This document shows, in pieces, positions 8,641 through 17,468 of a DNA stretch of 64,000 nt. The stretch covers positions 1 through 64,000 of the forward strand of contig NZ_JBATXG010000020.1 in assembly GCF_049673105.1 (NCBI RefSeq), given 5' to 3'. The translations under genes were made by a program, and so were the position numbers. Source of the DNA: Castellaniella sp049673105 (GTDB taxonomy: Bacteria; Pseudomonadota; Gammaproteobacteria; Burkholderiales; Burkholderiaceae_B). The notes under the pieces are model-generated. The model saw only the letters and a list, made by a program, of their open reading frames with translations. It was not told the origin of the DNA and did not search any database. Position 1 is the stretch's first letter. Every line of letters starts with the position of its first letter.

Positions 8641-9729
8641 ATGCAACGTCGTTCCTTTCTTAAGAAGGCCGCCTTTGGCGTGGCCGCCGGCGGCACCACC
8701 CTCGCCGCTCCCGTCTTCGCTCAAGATGCGCCTACCCTGACTTGGCGCTTGGCCTCCAGTTTCCCGCGCAGCGCGGATGCGATTTATTCCGGCGGTGAAA
8801 ATGTCGCGAAATTCGTCTCCGAAGCCACGGGCGGGAAATTCCAGATCCGCGCCTTCCCGGGGGGTGAAATCCTGCCGGCGCTGGGCGTGCTCGACGGGGT
8901 GCAAAACGGCACCGTCGAATGCGGTCATACGGCGTCCTATTATTACTTCGGCAAAGATCCTTCGCTGTGCTTTGACGGCGCCGTGCCCTTTGGCCTGAAT
9001 ACGCGCCAGCACAATGCATGGGTCATGCATGGCAATGGTCGCAAGCTGATGCGTGATCTGTTTGCCAAATTCAATATCGTGAACTTCCCTTGCGGCTATA
9101 CGGGCTGCCAGATGGGCGGCTGGTTCCGCAAGGAAGTCAAAACGGTCGAAGACCTGAAAGGCCTGAAATTCCGCACGGCAGCCTTTGCCGGCGCAGTGCT
9201 GATGAAGCTCGGCGTGGTGCCGCAGCAGATCGCCGGCGGCGACATCTATCCGTCTCTGGAAAAAGGCACGATCGACGCGGCTGAGTGGATCGGCCCCTAT
9301 GACGACGAAAAACTCGGTTTCCACCGTGTGGCGCCGTACTACTACTTCCCCGGCTGGTGGGAAGGCACGCTGCAGGTGTCCTTGTACGTGAACAAGGACA
9401 AATACGAAGCCCTGCCCAAGCACTACCAAGCCGTGCTGGATCAGGCGTCGGCGCTGGCGACCAACACCATGATCGGCACCTTCGATGCGGAAAACCCCAA
9501 CGCCCTGAAACGCCTGATCGGTGAAGGCGCCAAGCTGCGGGCCTTCCCGAAACCCGTCATGGACGCTTGCTACAAGGCCGCCCAGGAAACCTACGCGGAA
9601 TTGTCCGCCAAGGATCCCGGCTTCAAGAAGATCCATGACGATTACATGGGCTTCCGCGATCATGAAATCCCCTGGTTCCGGATTGCCGAAGGCAGCTACG
9701 ACCAGTACCTGGCCTCTGCCGCGAAATAA
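8641..9729 (+). CDS. TRAP transporter substrate-binding protein (DctP family, TakP-like)
   Basis: This periplasmic protein captures an organic acid and delivers it to the DctQM membrane unit. The 362-residue precursor starts MQRRSFLKKAAFGVAAGG, a twin-arginine signal followed by a cleavage region near VFAQDAP, suggesting export in folded form. The body has the family helix segment EDLKGLKFRT and the GGDIYPSLEKGTIDAAEW stretch seen in TakP-like proteins that bind 2-oxo acids with a metal ion. The substrate assignment is inference. The 246-base upstream region carries an inverted repeat (CCACCC at 8479 with GGGTGG at 8499) that might be an operator. Confidence 0.92.
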   Translation: MQRRSFLKKAAFGVAAGGTTLAAPVFAQDAPTLTWRLASSFPRSADAIYSGGENVAKFVSEATGGKFQIRAFPGGEILPALGVLDGVQNGTVECGHTASYYYFGKDPSLCFDGAVPFGLNTRQHNAWVMHGNGRKLMRDLFAKFNIVNFPCGYTGCQMGGWFRKEVKTVEDLKGLKFRTAAFAGAVLMKLGVVPQQIAGGDIYPSLEKGTIDAAEWIGPYDDEKLGFHRVAPYYYFPGWWEGTLQVSLYVNKDKYEALPKHYQAVLDQASALATNTMIGTFDAENPNALKRLIGEGAKLRAFPKPVMDACYKAAQETYAELSAKDPGFKKIHDDYMGFRDHEIPWFRIAEGSYDQYLASAAK

Positions 9730-9747
9730 TCGTTTGCGCCTTTCGCA

Positions 9748-9838
9748 CCGGCCTTTTCCAGGCCGGCTGGCGTGCCCGGTTTCGCACCAGCCCCCGCTTG
9801 CGGGGGCTGGGCGTGTCCGGGCGTTCCTCCCTTTTTTT
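9748..9838 (+). promoter_or_regulatory. Two strong hairpins between dctP and dctQ
   Basis: Between the binding-protein and permease genes, CCGGCC/GGCCGG (9748-9766, 7-base loop) is followed by a perfect 10-bp stem, CCAGCCCCCG and CGGGGGCTGG with loop CTTG (9787-9810). A run of seven T lies 21 bases beyond (9832-9838). The separation is too large for a classical intrinsic terminator. A role in partial termination or protection of the upstream mRNA, giving more binding protein than permease, is inferred. Confidence 0.6.
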
Positions 9839-9852
9839 GACAGATTTTCACC

Positions 9853-10464
9853 ATGAATACACTCCTAGCCCTGTCGCGGGCGATTGATGCCATCAATCGC
9901 CGCGTGGGTCAGGCTGTGACCTGGTTGATCCTGATTGCCGTGATCGTCAGCGCCACCAACGCGACGGTCCGCAAAATCTTCAATCTCAGTTCCAATGCCT
10001 GGCTCGAATTGCAGTGGTATCTGTTTGGCGGCGTTTTCCTGCTGGCCGCCGGCTATACCTTGCTGAAAAATGAACACGTTCGCGTGGACGTGCTGGCGAC
10101 GCATTTGTCCCGTCGCACGCAGCTGTACATCGAAATTTTTGGCGTCCTGTTCTTTCTGCTGCCGATGGCCGGCATGATCATGTGGCTGTCCTGGCCCTTC
10201 TTCATGGATGCCTTCGTGAATCACGAACAGTCTTCCAATGCGGGCGGTCTGATCCGCTGGCCGGCGAAAATCCTGATTCCCATCGGCTTTGCGCTGCTGG
10301 TGGCCGCCGGCCTGTCGCACTTGATCAAGTGCATCGGCTGCTTGCGCGGGCTTTGCCCGGATCCGCGGGATACGCATGTGGGTAAATCCGCAGAAGAAGA
10401 GCTGGCCGAGCAGATCGCCCAGGAAGCAGCACAGCGCGAGGCCGCCTCGCACGGGGAGCGCTGA
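9853..10464 (+). CDS. dctQ: TRAP transporter small permease (DctQ)
   Basis: The 203-residue protein has four hydrophobic segments (about residues 20-40, 52-75, 95-118 and 137-160) separated by short polar stretches, as in DctQ subunits, which join the binding protein and the large permease in the inner membrane. The segment WLELQWYLFGGVFLLAAGYTL is characteristic. A long charged tail (about residues 170-203, EEELAEQIAQEAAQREA) extends into the cytoplasm. dctM follows after two bases. Confidence 0.92.
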   Translation: MNTLLALSRAIDAINRRVGQAVTWLILIAVIVSATNATVRKIFNLSSNAWLELQWYLFGGVFLLAAGYTLLKNEHVRVDVLATHLSRRTQLYIEIFGVLFFLLPMAGMIMWLSWPFFMDAFVNHEQSSNAGGLIRWPAKILIPIGFALLVAAGLSHLIKCIGCLRGLCPDPRDTHVGKSAEEELAEQIAQEAAQREAASHGER

Positions 10465-10466
10465 AC

Positions 10467-12203
10467 ATGGAAGCCTTTTTGCTTGCCTATATGGCGCCGG
10501 TGATGTTCGGCATGCTGGTCGTCTTGTTGCTGCTGGGTTTCCCGGTCGCTTTTGCGCTGGCCGCCAACGGCATTTTGTTCGGCCTGATCGGAATTGATCT
10601 GGGCTTGTTGACGCCGGCTTTGTTCCAGGCGCTGCCGCAGCGGGTGTTCGGGGTCATGTCCAATGAATCCCTGCTGGCGGTACCATTCTTCACCTTCATG
10701 GGTCTGATTCTGGAACGCTCGGGCATGGCCGAAGACCTGCTGGAAACCGTCGGTCAGCTGTTCGGTCCGCTGCGCGGGGGGCTGGCGATCGCCGTCATTC
10801 TGGTGGGGGCCATGCTGGCGGCGACCACCGGCGTGGTGTCGGCGTCGGTGATCTCCATGGGCCTGATCTCTTTGCCCATCATGCTGCGCTACGGGTATGA
10901 CCGTCGTTTGGCAACGGGCGTGATCGCCGCCTCGGGGACGTTGTCGCAGATCATTCCACCGTCGCTGGTGCTGATCGTGCTGGCTGACCAGTTGGGCCGT
11001 TCCATCGGCGATATGTACAAAGGCGCTTTCCTGCCGGGCTTTGCCCTGACGGCTTTGTACATCCTGTACGTGGTCGCGGTGGCATTGATCCGCCCCAAGG
11101 CAGCGCCGGCCATTCCGCCCGAAGCCCGCACCTTCATCGAACCCAACGGCGGACATGGCATTCCATCCCTGTTGGTCTTGATGGCCTTGTCGGTCGGGAT
11201 TTCCTACGCAGGGGTGCAGTATTTGCTGGATGAGCAAGCTCACGTGGATGAACTGATCGTCACCAGCATTCTGTTGTGGGGCGCAGCGGCCTTCGTCATA
11301 GCCGTGTTGAACAAGGTCTTGCGTCTGGGGCTGTTGTCGAAAATCGCCGAACGGGTGACGTTCGTCATGATTCCGCCCCTGGCGCTGATCTTCCTGGTGC
11401 TAGGCACGATCTTCATCGGCGTGGCCACCCCCACCGAGGGCGGCGCCATGGGGGCGGTGGGCGCCTTGATCATGGCGATCATCAAGCGCCGCTTGAACTT
11501 CAAGCTGCTGCGTCAGGCGATGGATACCACCACGACCCTGACCTGCTTCGTGGTGTTCATCCTGATCGGCTCTTCAGTATTCAGCCTGACCTTCCGGGGC
11601 GTCAATGGTGACCTGTGGGTGGAACATCTGCTGACCGGCTTGCCGGGCGGCGAGATGGGTTTCCTGATCGTCATCAGCCTGCTGACCTTTGCCCTGGCCT
11701 TCTTCCTGGATTTCTTCGAGCTGGCTTTCATCATCGTCCCCCTGATCGGCCCGGTGGCCGACAAAATGGGCATCGATCTGATCTGGCTGGGGGTCTTGCT
11801 GGCGGTCAATATGCAGACTTCCTTCATGCACCCGCCTTTCGGCTTTGCGCTGTTCTACCTGAGATCGGTGGCGCCCAAGGACGACTACAAGGACAAGGTC
11901 ACGGGCAAGATGATCGCCAAGGTCACGACCGGTCAGATCTACTGGGGGTCTTTGCCCTTCATCGTCATCCAGATCATCATGGTGGTGGCGGTTCTGGCGT
12001 TCCCAGGCATGGTCACGCACTACAAGGCGGACAGGCCACAGGTCGATATCGAGGAAATCAAGATCGATCCGGGTAATTTCGGCGGCTATGGCGGCGGGGG
12101 TTATGGCGCCTATGGCGGCGGTGATGCCGACACGTCCGGCGCAGCGTCGGATGGTGCGTCATCGGGTCAGTCCGATCAGGATTACAACAGTATGTTCAAG
12201 TAA
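10467..12203 (+). CDS. dctM: TRAP transporter large permease (DctM)
   Basis: DctM is the ion-coupled transport channel of the TRAP system. The 578-residue protein has 12 or more hydrophobic segments and family motifs such as VPFFTFMGLILERSGMAEDL, ATPTEGGAMGAVGAL and MQTSFMHPPFGFALFYLRSVAP. It is longer than the usual 430 residues or so: a central insertion (about residues 205-290) adds extra hydrophobic segments, and the C-terminus ends in a Gly/Tyr/Ser-rich low-complexity tail (about residues 535-578). With the upstream dctP and dctQ it forms a complete transporter. Confidence 0.93.
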   Translation: MEAFLLAYMAPVMFGMLVVLLLLGFPVAFALAANGILFGLIGIDLGLLTPALFQALPQRVFGVMSNESLLAVPFFTFMGLILERSGMAEDLLETVGQLFGPLRGGLAIAVILVGAMLAATTGVVSASVISMGLISLPIMLRYGYDRRLATGVIAASGTLSQIIPPSLVLIVLADQLGRSIGDMYKGAFLPGFALTALYILYVVAVALIRPKAAPAIPPEARTFIEPNGGHGIPSLLVLMALSVGISYAGVQYLLDEQAHVDELIVTSILLWGAAAFVIAVLNKVLRLGLLSKIAERVTFVMIPPLALIFLVLGTIFIGVATPTEGGAMGAVGALIMAIIKRRLNFKLLRQAMDTTTTLTCFVVFILIGSSVFSLTFRGVNGDLWVEHLLTGLPGGEMGFLIVISLLTFALAFFLDFFELAFIIVPLIGPVADKMGIDLIWLGVLLAVNMQTSFMHPPFGFALFYLRSVAPKDDYKDKVTGKMIAKVTTGQIYWGSLPFIVIQIIMVVAVLAFPGMVTHYKADRPQVDIEEIKIDPGNFGGYGGGGYGAYGGGDADTSGAASDGASSGQSDQDYNSMFK

Positions 12204-12230
12204 GGCGGACAACCGATCTGCCCAAGGCTG

Positions 12231-12267
12231 AAGCGCCCCGTCCCGGAGTCCCGGGCGGGGCGCTTTG
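12231..12267 (+). terminator. Hairpin terminator of the TRAP operon
   Basis: AGCGCCCCG, a single bulged T, CCCGG, loop AGTC, CCGGG and CGGGGCGCT form a 14-bp GC-rich stem, followed by only TTT. It lies 28 bases after the dctM stop. The stem is very strong but the T-run is short, so termination may be partial. Confidence 0.7.
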
Positions 12268-12322
12268 CTATGGGAACGATCAGAGCTTGTTGCCGCCCGG
12301 GGGCGGACAAGCGCCGGCGGTG

Positions 12323-14920
12323 TCAGTCCGGGTCGCGCTGGCTGGCCTGACGGCGCTCGCGCACGATCTGCAACCAGCTGTCGATCGGCATGGGGCGCGC
12401 CAGCAGGAAGCCTTGCAGGGCGTGGCAATCATGCTGGAACAGGAAGCGGGATTGGTCTTCGGTTTCGACGCCTTCGGCCACGACCCGCAGATTCAGTTGA
12501 TCGGCCATGGCCAGGATCATTTGCACGATGGCGATGCCATCGGCGTCGTGCGGCAGATCCTGGATCAGGCTTTTGTCGATTTTCAGCTCGTACAGGGGCA
12601 GGCGCTTCAGGCCGGCCAGATTGGAATAGCCGGTGCCGAAATCATCCACGGAAAAACGGATGCCCAGCCGGGCCAGCGCCCGCATGCGCTGGGCGACGGC
12701 CTGCATATCCTGGATCAGGACGCCTTCGGTGATTTCGAAGATCAGGCGGTTGCCGGGCACGCCCTTTCTGTCCAGTATGCCGCGCACGTATTCCACGAAC
12801 TGCGGATCCATCAGGCGCTTGGGGCTGACGTTGATCGACAGTGGATAGGTTTCCCCCAGGGCCTGCAGCGTCAGCAGCGTGTCGCATGCGATCCCCAGCG
12901 TCCAGGCACCCAACAGATCGATCAGGCCGGATGACTCGGCCACCGGAATGAAGATGGAGGGCGAGATCGGCCCGTGCTGCGGGTGAGTCCAGCGGGCCAG
13001 CAGCTCGCCCCCCGTGACCTGGCCGTCCTGGCCGAATTGCGGCTGCAGGTGGAGGGACATCTGCGGGGTGTTGATGGCTTGCAGCAGGTCGTGTTCCAGC
13101 CATAGGCGCTGTTCGACTTCCGCTTGCAGTTCCTGCTCGTAGAAGGCGGCCTGATTACCGCCTCGTTCCTTGGCTCTTTGGGTGGCCATGTCGGCTTCGC
13201 GCATCACTTGGTCAGTCGTCTTGCTGCCGGGGTGGATGAGCGTCAGGCCGATGCTGGCGGTGATGAAGGCCGGATTGTCCTGGATGGTCAAGGCGCTGCT
13301 CGAGATCGATTGGCGCAGCTTGTCTGCAATGTGCATGGCGGTGCGGGCGGCATCGCGCTGTTCGAGGCCCAGACCATCGACCAGCACCACGAATTCATCG
13401 GCGCTGGTGTGGGCCACCATATCGCGTTCCCGCGTCGTGCGGGCCAGCCGCGAGGCAATGGCGGACAGCACTTGGTCTCCCACTTGATAGCCCTGCGTAT
13501 CGTTGATTTTCTTGAAGTTGTCCAGATCGATCTGCAGCAAAGCGCCATAGCTTTTGTCCTGCTGCGCGCGTTCGATCTGCTGAGAAAGGCGCTCCAGCGC
13601 CAGCCGTCGGTTGGGCAGATCGGTCAGGCTGTCATAGAAAGTCAGACGGTGAGCGGTTCTTTCCGCCTGCAGGCGGTCGGTGATGTCGGTGGCGACGACG
13701 CAGATGGCCTCGAGGCCGCCGTCGGGCGCGTGCAACGGCGCTTTGATGGTCAGCAGCGTGCGCGCGTCGCTGTTGATGGGGTATTTCAGGGTCTGCTCGA
13801 TCACGCTGCGTTCCCGGGTCTTTAGCACCGTTTGATCGCTTTGTTCGATCGACACCAGCGAGGCGGGGTCGGTGATGAAATCCGCGTCGCGGCGACCGGA
13901 GAGCCCGCCGGGGCCGACGTTCATGAGTTCTTCGAGCTTGTGGTTGGCGAAGATGTAGTGGCCGCTGGGGTCCTTGATGCAGACGATGGCATCGATGCTG
14001 TCCAGGACGGCATCCAGCCGCCGTTCGCTGGATTGCAGGCGTTGACGTTGGGCGCGGATCTGGATTTTGAGCCACAGCACGATCAGCAGCACCAGCGCCA
14101 GCAAGCTGGACAGGCCGCCCATGATCCAGGCGGCGTTGTTGACCAAAGCGGATGAGGGAGGGGACGCCCGCCACGAGTTGAGCGTGCGGAAATAAAAGGA
14201 ATTCGGATCCGCCTGCCAGGCGCTCAGGTAGCGGTCGATGGCGGCCAGGACTTCCGTGTGCGCGCCTTTTGGAGTGGCGAAAAAAGCCTGGGTGGGTTGA
14301 AAGATGATTGCGGTCGCGCTCAGGTTGTAGTGTCGTGCGGTGAGCTCGCCGACGTAGAAATCGGCGGCGACCGCATCGGCCTGATGGCGGTTGACCATCT
14401 GAAAGCCTTCTTCAAGCCGTTGCACCGGTACGAACTGGGCGTCGATGTTCAGGCCTTTGAGCGTGGCGTACAGATAATCCTGTTGGGTGGAACCCGCCAG
14501 CACGGCGATCGTGTGGTGTTTCAGGTCGGTGATGGCGTGCAGGGAATTGGTGGGCAGCGCATAGATTTGCGACCAGCTGTGCAGCGCGGGGACATGGTGA
14601 AAGCTCAGGGTCTGGGCGCGTTCCGGCGTGTAGTAGACATCGGGCAGCAGATCAATCTGGCCGGTCTTCAGTAGCTCCATGCAGTCCGCCCAGGCGCAGG
14701 GCTGGGTTTGCAGGGCCCAGCCCTCGCGGTGGGCGATGTTATTCAATAATTCGCCCAGTATGCCTGCGGGCTTGCCGCCGGCATTGATGTAAATATCAGG
14801 CCTTTGCTCGTAGATGCCGACCTTGAGATCCAAGGCGTGAGCCTGCGCGGCAGCCAGGGCCAGGCAGCATGCCAGGGCCAGCTGAAAAACCGCGGAGATC
14901 ATGCGTAGGGGAGGGCGCAT
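12323..14920 (-). CDS. Membrane sensor with periplasmic SBP domain, PAS, degenerate GGDEF and EAL domains
   Basis: From the ATG at 14920 the 865-residue protein has a signal sequence, a periplasmic solute-binding (SBP_bac_3-like) domain (about 30-250), one membrane helix (about 265-290), a PAS domain (about 305-420), a GGDEF domain (about 430-595) and an EAL domain (about 605-855). The cyclase signature reads SADEF, not GGDEF, so cyclic-di-GMP synthesis is probably lost. The EAL domain keeps ExLxR (ELLAR), INVSPKRL, FEITEG, DDFGTGYSNL and AEGVE, so it is probably an active phosphodiesterase controlled by a periplasmic ligand. A TTG start at 14974 is possible, but 14920 gives a better signal peptide. 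Confidence 0.88.
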   Translation of the reverse strand: MRPPLRMISAVFQLALACCLALAAAQAHALDLKVGIYEQRPDIYINAGGKPAGILGELLNNIAHREGWALQTQPCAWADCMELLKTGQIDLLPDVYYTPERAQTLSFHHVPALHSWSQIYALPTNSLHAITDLKHHTIAVLAGSTQQDYLYATLKGLNIDAQFVPVQRLEEGFQMVNRHQADAVAADFYVGELTARHYNLSATAIIFQPTQAFFATPKGAHTEVLAAIDRYLSAWQADPNSFYFRTLNSWRASPPSSALVNNAAWIMGGLSSLLALVLLIVLWLKIQIRAQRQRLQSSERRLDAVLDSIDAIVCIKDPSGHYIFANHKLEELMNVGPGGLSGRRDADFITDPASLVSIEQSDQTVLKTRERSVIEQTLKYPINSDARTLLTIKAPLHAPDGGLEAICVVATDITDRLQAERTAHRLTFYDSLTDLPNRRLALERLSQQIERAQQDKSYGALLQIDLDNFKKINDTQGYQVGDQVLSAIASRLARTTRERDMVAHTSADEFVVLVDGLGLEQRDAARTAMHIADKLRQSISSSALTIQDNPAFITASIGLTLIHPGSKTTDQVMREADMATQRAKERGGNQAAFYEQELQAEVEQRLWLEHDLLQAINTPQMSLHLQPQFGQDGQVTGGELLARWTHPQHGPISPSIFIPVAESSGLIDLLGAWTLGIACDTLLTLQALGETYPLSINVSPKRLMDPQFVEYVRGILDRKGVPGNRLIFEITEGVLIQDMQAVAQRMRALARLGIRFSVDDFGTGYSNLAGLKRLPLYELKIDKSLIQDLPHDADGIAIVQMILAMADQLNLRVVAEGVETEDQSRFLFQHDCHALQGFLLARPMPIDSWLQIVRERRQASQRDPD

Positions 14921-15014
14921 AAGGCTGAAAGTAGAACAGGTGTTGCAATCATAGGGCGTTGTGTTGCAAAGCAATAGTGTGCACAGGCCGCCGGATTGTC
15001 AACAGTTTCACCGA

Positions 15015-15045
15015 TTGTCAGGCGTAGAGCGCCTCGGCGTACAAT
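15015..15045 (+). promoter_or_regulatory. Candidate promoter of kbl
   Basis: TTGTCA at 15015-15020 and TACAAT at 15040-15045 resemble sigma-70 boxes, but the spacer is 19 bases, longer than ideal. The spacer contains a 5-bp inverted repeat (AGGCG and CGCCT). It lies 38 bases before the kbl start codon. Confidence 0.35.
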
Positions 15046-15082
15046 GCCAGGCAGTTATTGGCGTTCCCCCAAAAGGTGAATC

Positions 15083-16291
15083 ATGTCTCAGGCATTCCTT
15101 GCCGATGTGCAGGCCCGGATCGGGCAGTTGCGCTCCGAAGGCTTCTATAAGTCCGAACGCGTCATCGCCAGCCAGCAGGCGGCCTTGATCACACTGTCAG
15201 ATGGCGCGCAGGTGCTGAACTTTTGCGCCAATAACTACCTGGGATTGGCCAATGATCCGCGTCTCATCAAGGCCGCCCAGGCGGGGCTGGCCGCAGATGG
15301 TTTCGGCATGGCGTCCGTGCGTTTCATCTGCGGGACGCAGTCCGGGCACAAGGCGTTGGAATCCGAACTGGCCCAGTGGCTGGGCATGGGCGATGCAATC
15401 TTGTATTCCAGCTGTTTCGACGCCAATACCGGTCTGTTCGAGACTTTGCTGGACGAGCAGGACGCTATCGTCAGTGATGCCCTGAACCATGCCAGCATCA
15501 TCGACGGCGTACGCTTGTGCAAGGCCCGTCGCTATCGCTACGCCAACAATGACATGGCGGATCTGCGCGCGCAGCTGCAGGCCGCCCGCGAAGGCGGCGC
15601 CCGCCACGTGATGATCGCGACGGACGGGGTGTTCTCGATGGACGGCATCATTGCCGATCTGCCCGCCATCTGTGATCTGGCCGACGAATTTGACGCTCTG
15701 GTCATGGTCGATGATTCCCATGCCGTGGGCTTTATGGGGGCAGGGGGGCGCGGCACGCCGGAACACTGTGGCGTTCAGGGGCGGGTGCACATTGTGACCG
15801 GCACACTGGGCAAGGCGCTGGGCGGGGCGTCGGGCGGCTACGTGGCCGCTGATCCGGTGATCGTCGACCTGTTGCGTCAGCGCTCACGGCCCTATCTGTT
15901 TTCCAACACCCTGGCCCCCGCCATCGTGGCGGCTTCCCGGCGGGTGCTGGCTTTGCTGCAGGATGCCGAAGGCGAACGCTTGCGCGCGCAGGTGCACCGC
16001 AACGGGCAGCACTTCCGGCAAGCCATGCAGGCCTTGGGTTTCACCCTGGTGCCGGGTCAACATCCCATCATTCCCGTCATGCTGGGCGAGGCCGCGCTGG
16101 CCGGTCGTATGGCCGAAGCCCTGCTGGCGCAAGGTATCTACGTGATCGGTTTTTCCTACCCGGTCGTCCCCAAGGGCAAGGCCCGCATCCGTACCCAGAT
16201 GAGCGCCGCGCATACGCCGGCGGACATTGACCGGGCCGTGGCGGCGTTTGCCCAGGTGGGCCGGGAACTGGGCGTGATCGGGCATGTCTGA
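15083..16291 (+). CDS. kbl: Glycine C-acetyltransferase (2-amino-3-ketobutyrate CoA ligase)
   Basis: This PLP enzyme splits 2-amino-3-oxobutyrate with CoA into glycine and acetyl-CoA, the second step of threonine breakdown. The 402-residue protein is family length, with FGMASVRFICGTQSGHKALE, the VDDSHAVGFMG motif that contacts PLP, and the PLP-binding lysine at about K244 in TGTLGKALGGASGGY. It is followed by tdh, the preceding step in the pathway; an intrinsic terminator lies between the two genes. Confidence 0.96.
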   Translation: MSQAFLADVQARIGQLRSEGFYKSERVIASQQAALITLSDGAQVLNFCANNYLGLANDPRLIKAAQAGLAADGFGMASVRFICGTQSGHKALESELAQWLGMGDAILYSSCFDANTGLFETLLDEQDAIVSDALNHASIIDGVRLCKARRYRYANNDMADLRAQLQAAREGGARHVMIATDGVFSMDGIIADLPAICDLADEFDALVMVDDSHAVGFMGAGGRGTPEHCGVQGRVHIVTGTLGKALGGASGGYVAADPVIVDLLRQRSRPYLFSNTLAPAIVAASRRVLALLQDAEGERLRAQVHRNGQHFRQAMQALGFTLVPGQHPIIPVMLGEAALAGRMAEALLAQGIYVIGFSYPVVPKGKARIRTQMSAAHTPADIDRAVAAFAQVGRELGVIGHV

Positions 16292-16308
16292 CGCCCGCGC
16301 ATGATTCA

Positions 16309-16337
16309 GCAGGCTGCGGTGGCAGCCTGCATTTTTT
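16309..16337 (+). terminator. Intrinsic terminator between kbl and tdh, possible attenuator
   Basis: GCAGGCTGC (16309-16317), loop GGTG and GCAGCCTGC (16322-16330) form a perfect 9-bp GC-rich stem followed by A and six T (16332-16337). It fits every criterion for a rho-independent terminator. It ends only 17 bases before the tdh start codon and 8 bases before its Shine-Dalgarno sequence, so tdh has little room for its own promoter. Confidence 0.85.
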
Positions 16338-16354
16338 CTGCTATTGGAGTTTCC

Positions 16355-17395
16355 ATGAGAGCCTTGGCTAAAACCCAGCCCGCCGCAGGACTGGAACTGG
16401 TGGACGTCCCCAAACCGGCCATTGGTCACAACGACATCCTGATCCGCATCCGCAAGACAGCGATATGCGGGACCGACATTCATATCTGGAAGTGGGACGA
16501 ATGGGCGTCGCGCACCATTCCCGTCCCCATGCACGTGGGCCATGAATACGTGGGCGAAGTCGTGGAGATCGGCCAGGAAGTCCAGGGTTTCAAGATCGGC
16601 GACCGCGTGTCCGGCGAGGGCCACATCACCTGCGGGCATTGCCGCAACTGCCGCGCGGGGCGCCGCCACCTGTGCCGCAACACACAGGGCGTGGGGGTCA
16701 ATCGGCCCGGCGCCTTCGCCGATTATCTGGTGATTCCCGCGTTCAATGCCTTCCGGATTCCGGATGACGTGTCCGACGATCTGGCCGCGATTTTCGACCC
16801 TTATGGCAATGCGACGCATACGGCGCTGGCCTTCGATCTGGTGGGGGAAGACGTGCTGATCACCGGCGCCGGCCCGATCGGGGCGATGGCGGCGGCGGTT
16901 GCCCGCCATGTGGGCGCGCGCAACGTGGTCATCACCGATGTGAACGATTATCGCCTGGACCTGGCCGCCCGCATGGGGGCCAGCCGCACGGTGAATGTGG
17001 CCCGCGAAGACCTGCGCGACGTCATGCACGAGCTGGGTATGACCGAAGGGTTTGATGTCGGGCTGGAAATGTCCGGGGTGCCCAGCGCTTTTGCCACCAT
17101 GCTGGAACAGATGAACCACGGCGGCAAGATCGCCATGCTGGGCATCCTGCCCGACGGGGTCGGGGCGGCCTGGAGCCAGGTGATCTTCAAAGGCCTGGAA
17201 ATCAAGGGCATCTATGGTCGGCAGATGTTCGAGACCTGGTACAAAATGGTCGCCATGCTGCAAAGCGGCCTGGACCTGTCACCCATCTTGACACATCGCT
17301 ATCCGGTGGCGGACTTTCGCCAGGGATTCGACGCCATGCTGTCGGGGCAAAGCGGCAAGGTGATATTGGACTGGATGAGCCCGGACGCTGAGTAG
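16355..17395 (+). CDS. tdh: L-threonine 3-dehydrogenase
   Basis: Tdh oxidises threonine to 2-amino-3-oxobutyrate with NAD+. The 346-residue zinc-dependent medium-chain dehydrogenase has catalytic-zinc ligands in AICGTDIHIWKWD (Cys38) and MHVGHEYVGEV, four structural-zinc cysteines in ITCGHCRNCRAGRRHLC, and a Rossmann fold at VLITGAGPIGAMAAAVA. The start at 16355 is supported by GGAG a few bases upstream and by the family N-terminus MRALAK. It works directly with kbl. A 7-bp palindrome (TAGTCCT and AGGACTA) covers its stop. Confidence 0.96.
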   Translation: MRALAKTQPAAGLELVDVPKPAIGHNDILIRIRKTAICGTDIHIWKWDEWASRTIPVPMHVGHEYVGEVVEIGQEVQGFKIGDRVSGEGHITCGHCRNCRAGRRHLCRNTQGVGVNRPGAFADYLVIPAFNAFRIPDDVSDDLAAIFDPYGNATHTALAFDLVGEDVLITGAGPIGAMAAAVARHVGARNVVITDVNDYRLDLAARMGASRTVNVAREDLRDVMHELGMTEGFDVGLEMSGVPSAFATMLEQMNHGGKIAMLGILPDGVGAAWSQVIFKGLEIKGIYGRQMFETWYKMVAMLQSGLDLSPILTHRYPVADFRQGFDAMLSGQSGKVILDWMSPDAE

Positions 17396-17468
17396 TCCTT
17401 GAGGACTATTCAGCGCCTGGCGAATCGGAGCCGCTAGCAAGCGGCGAGGTTGGGGGGACGTATTCTTT

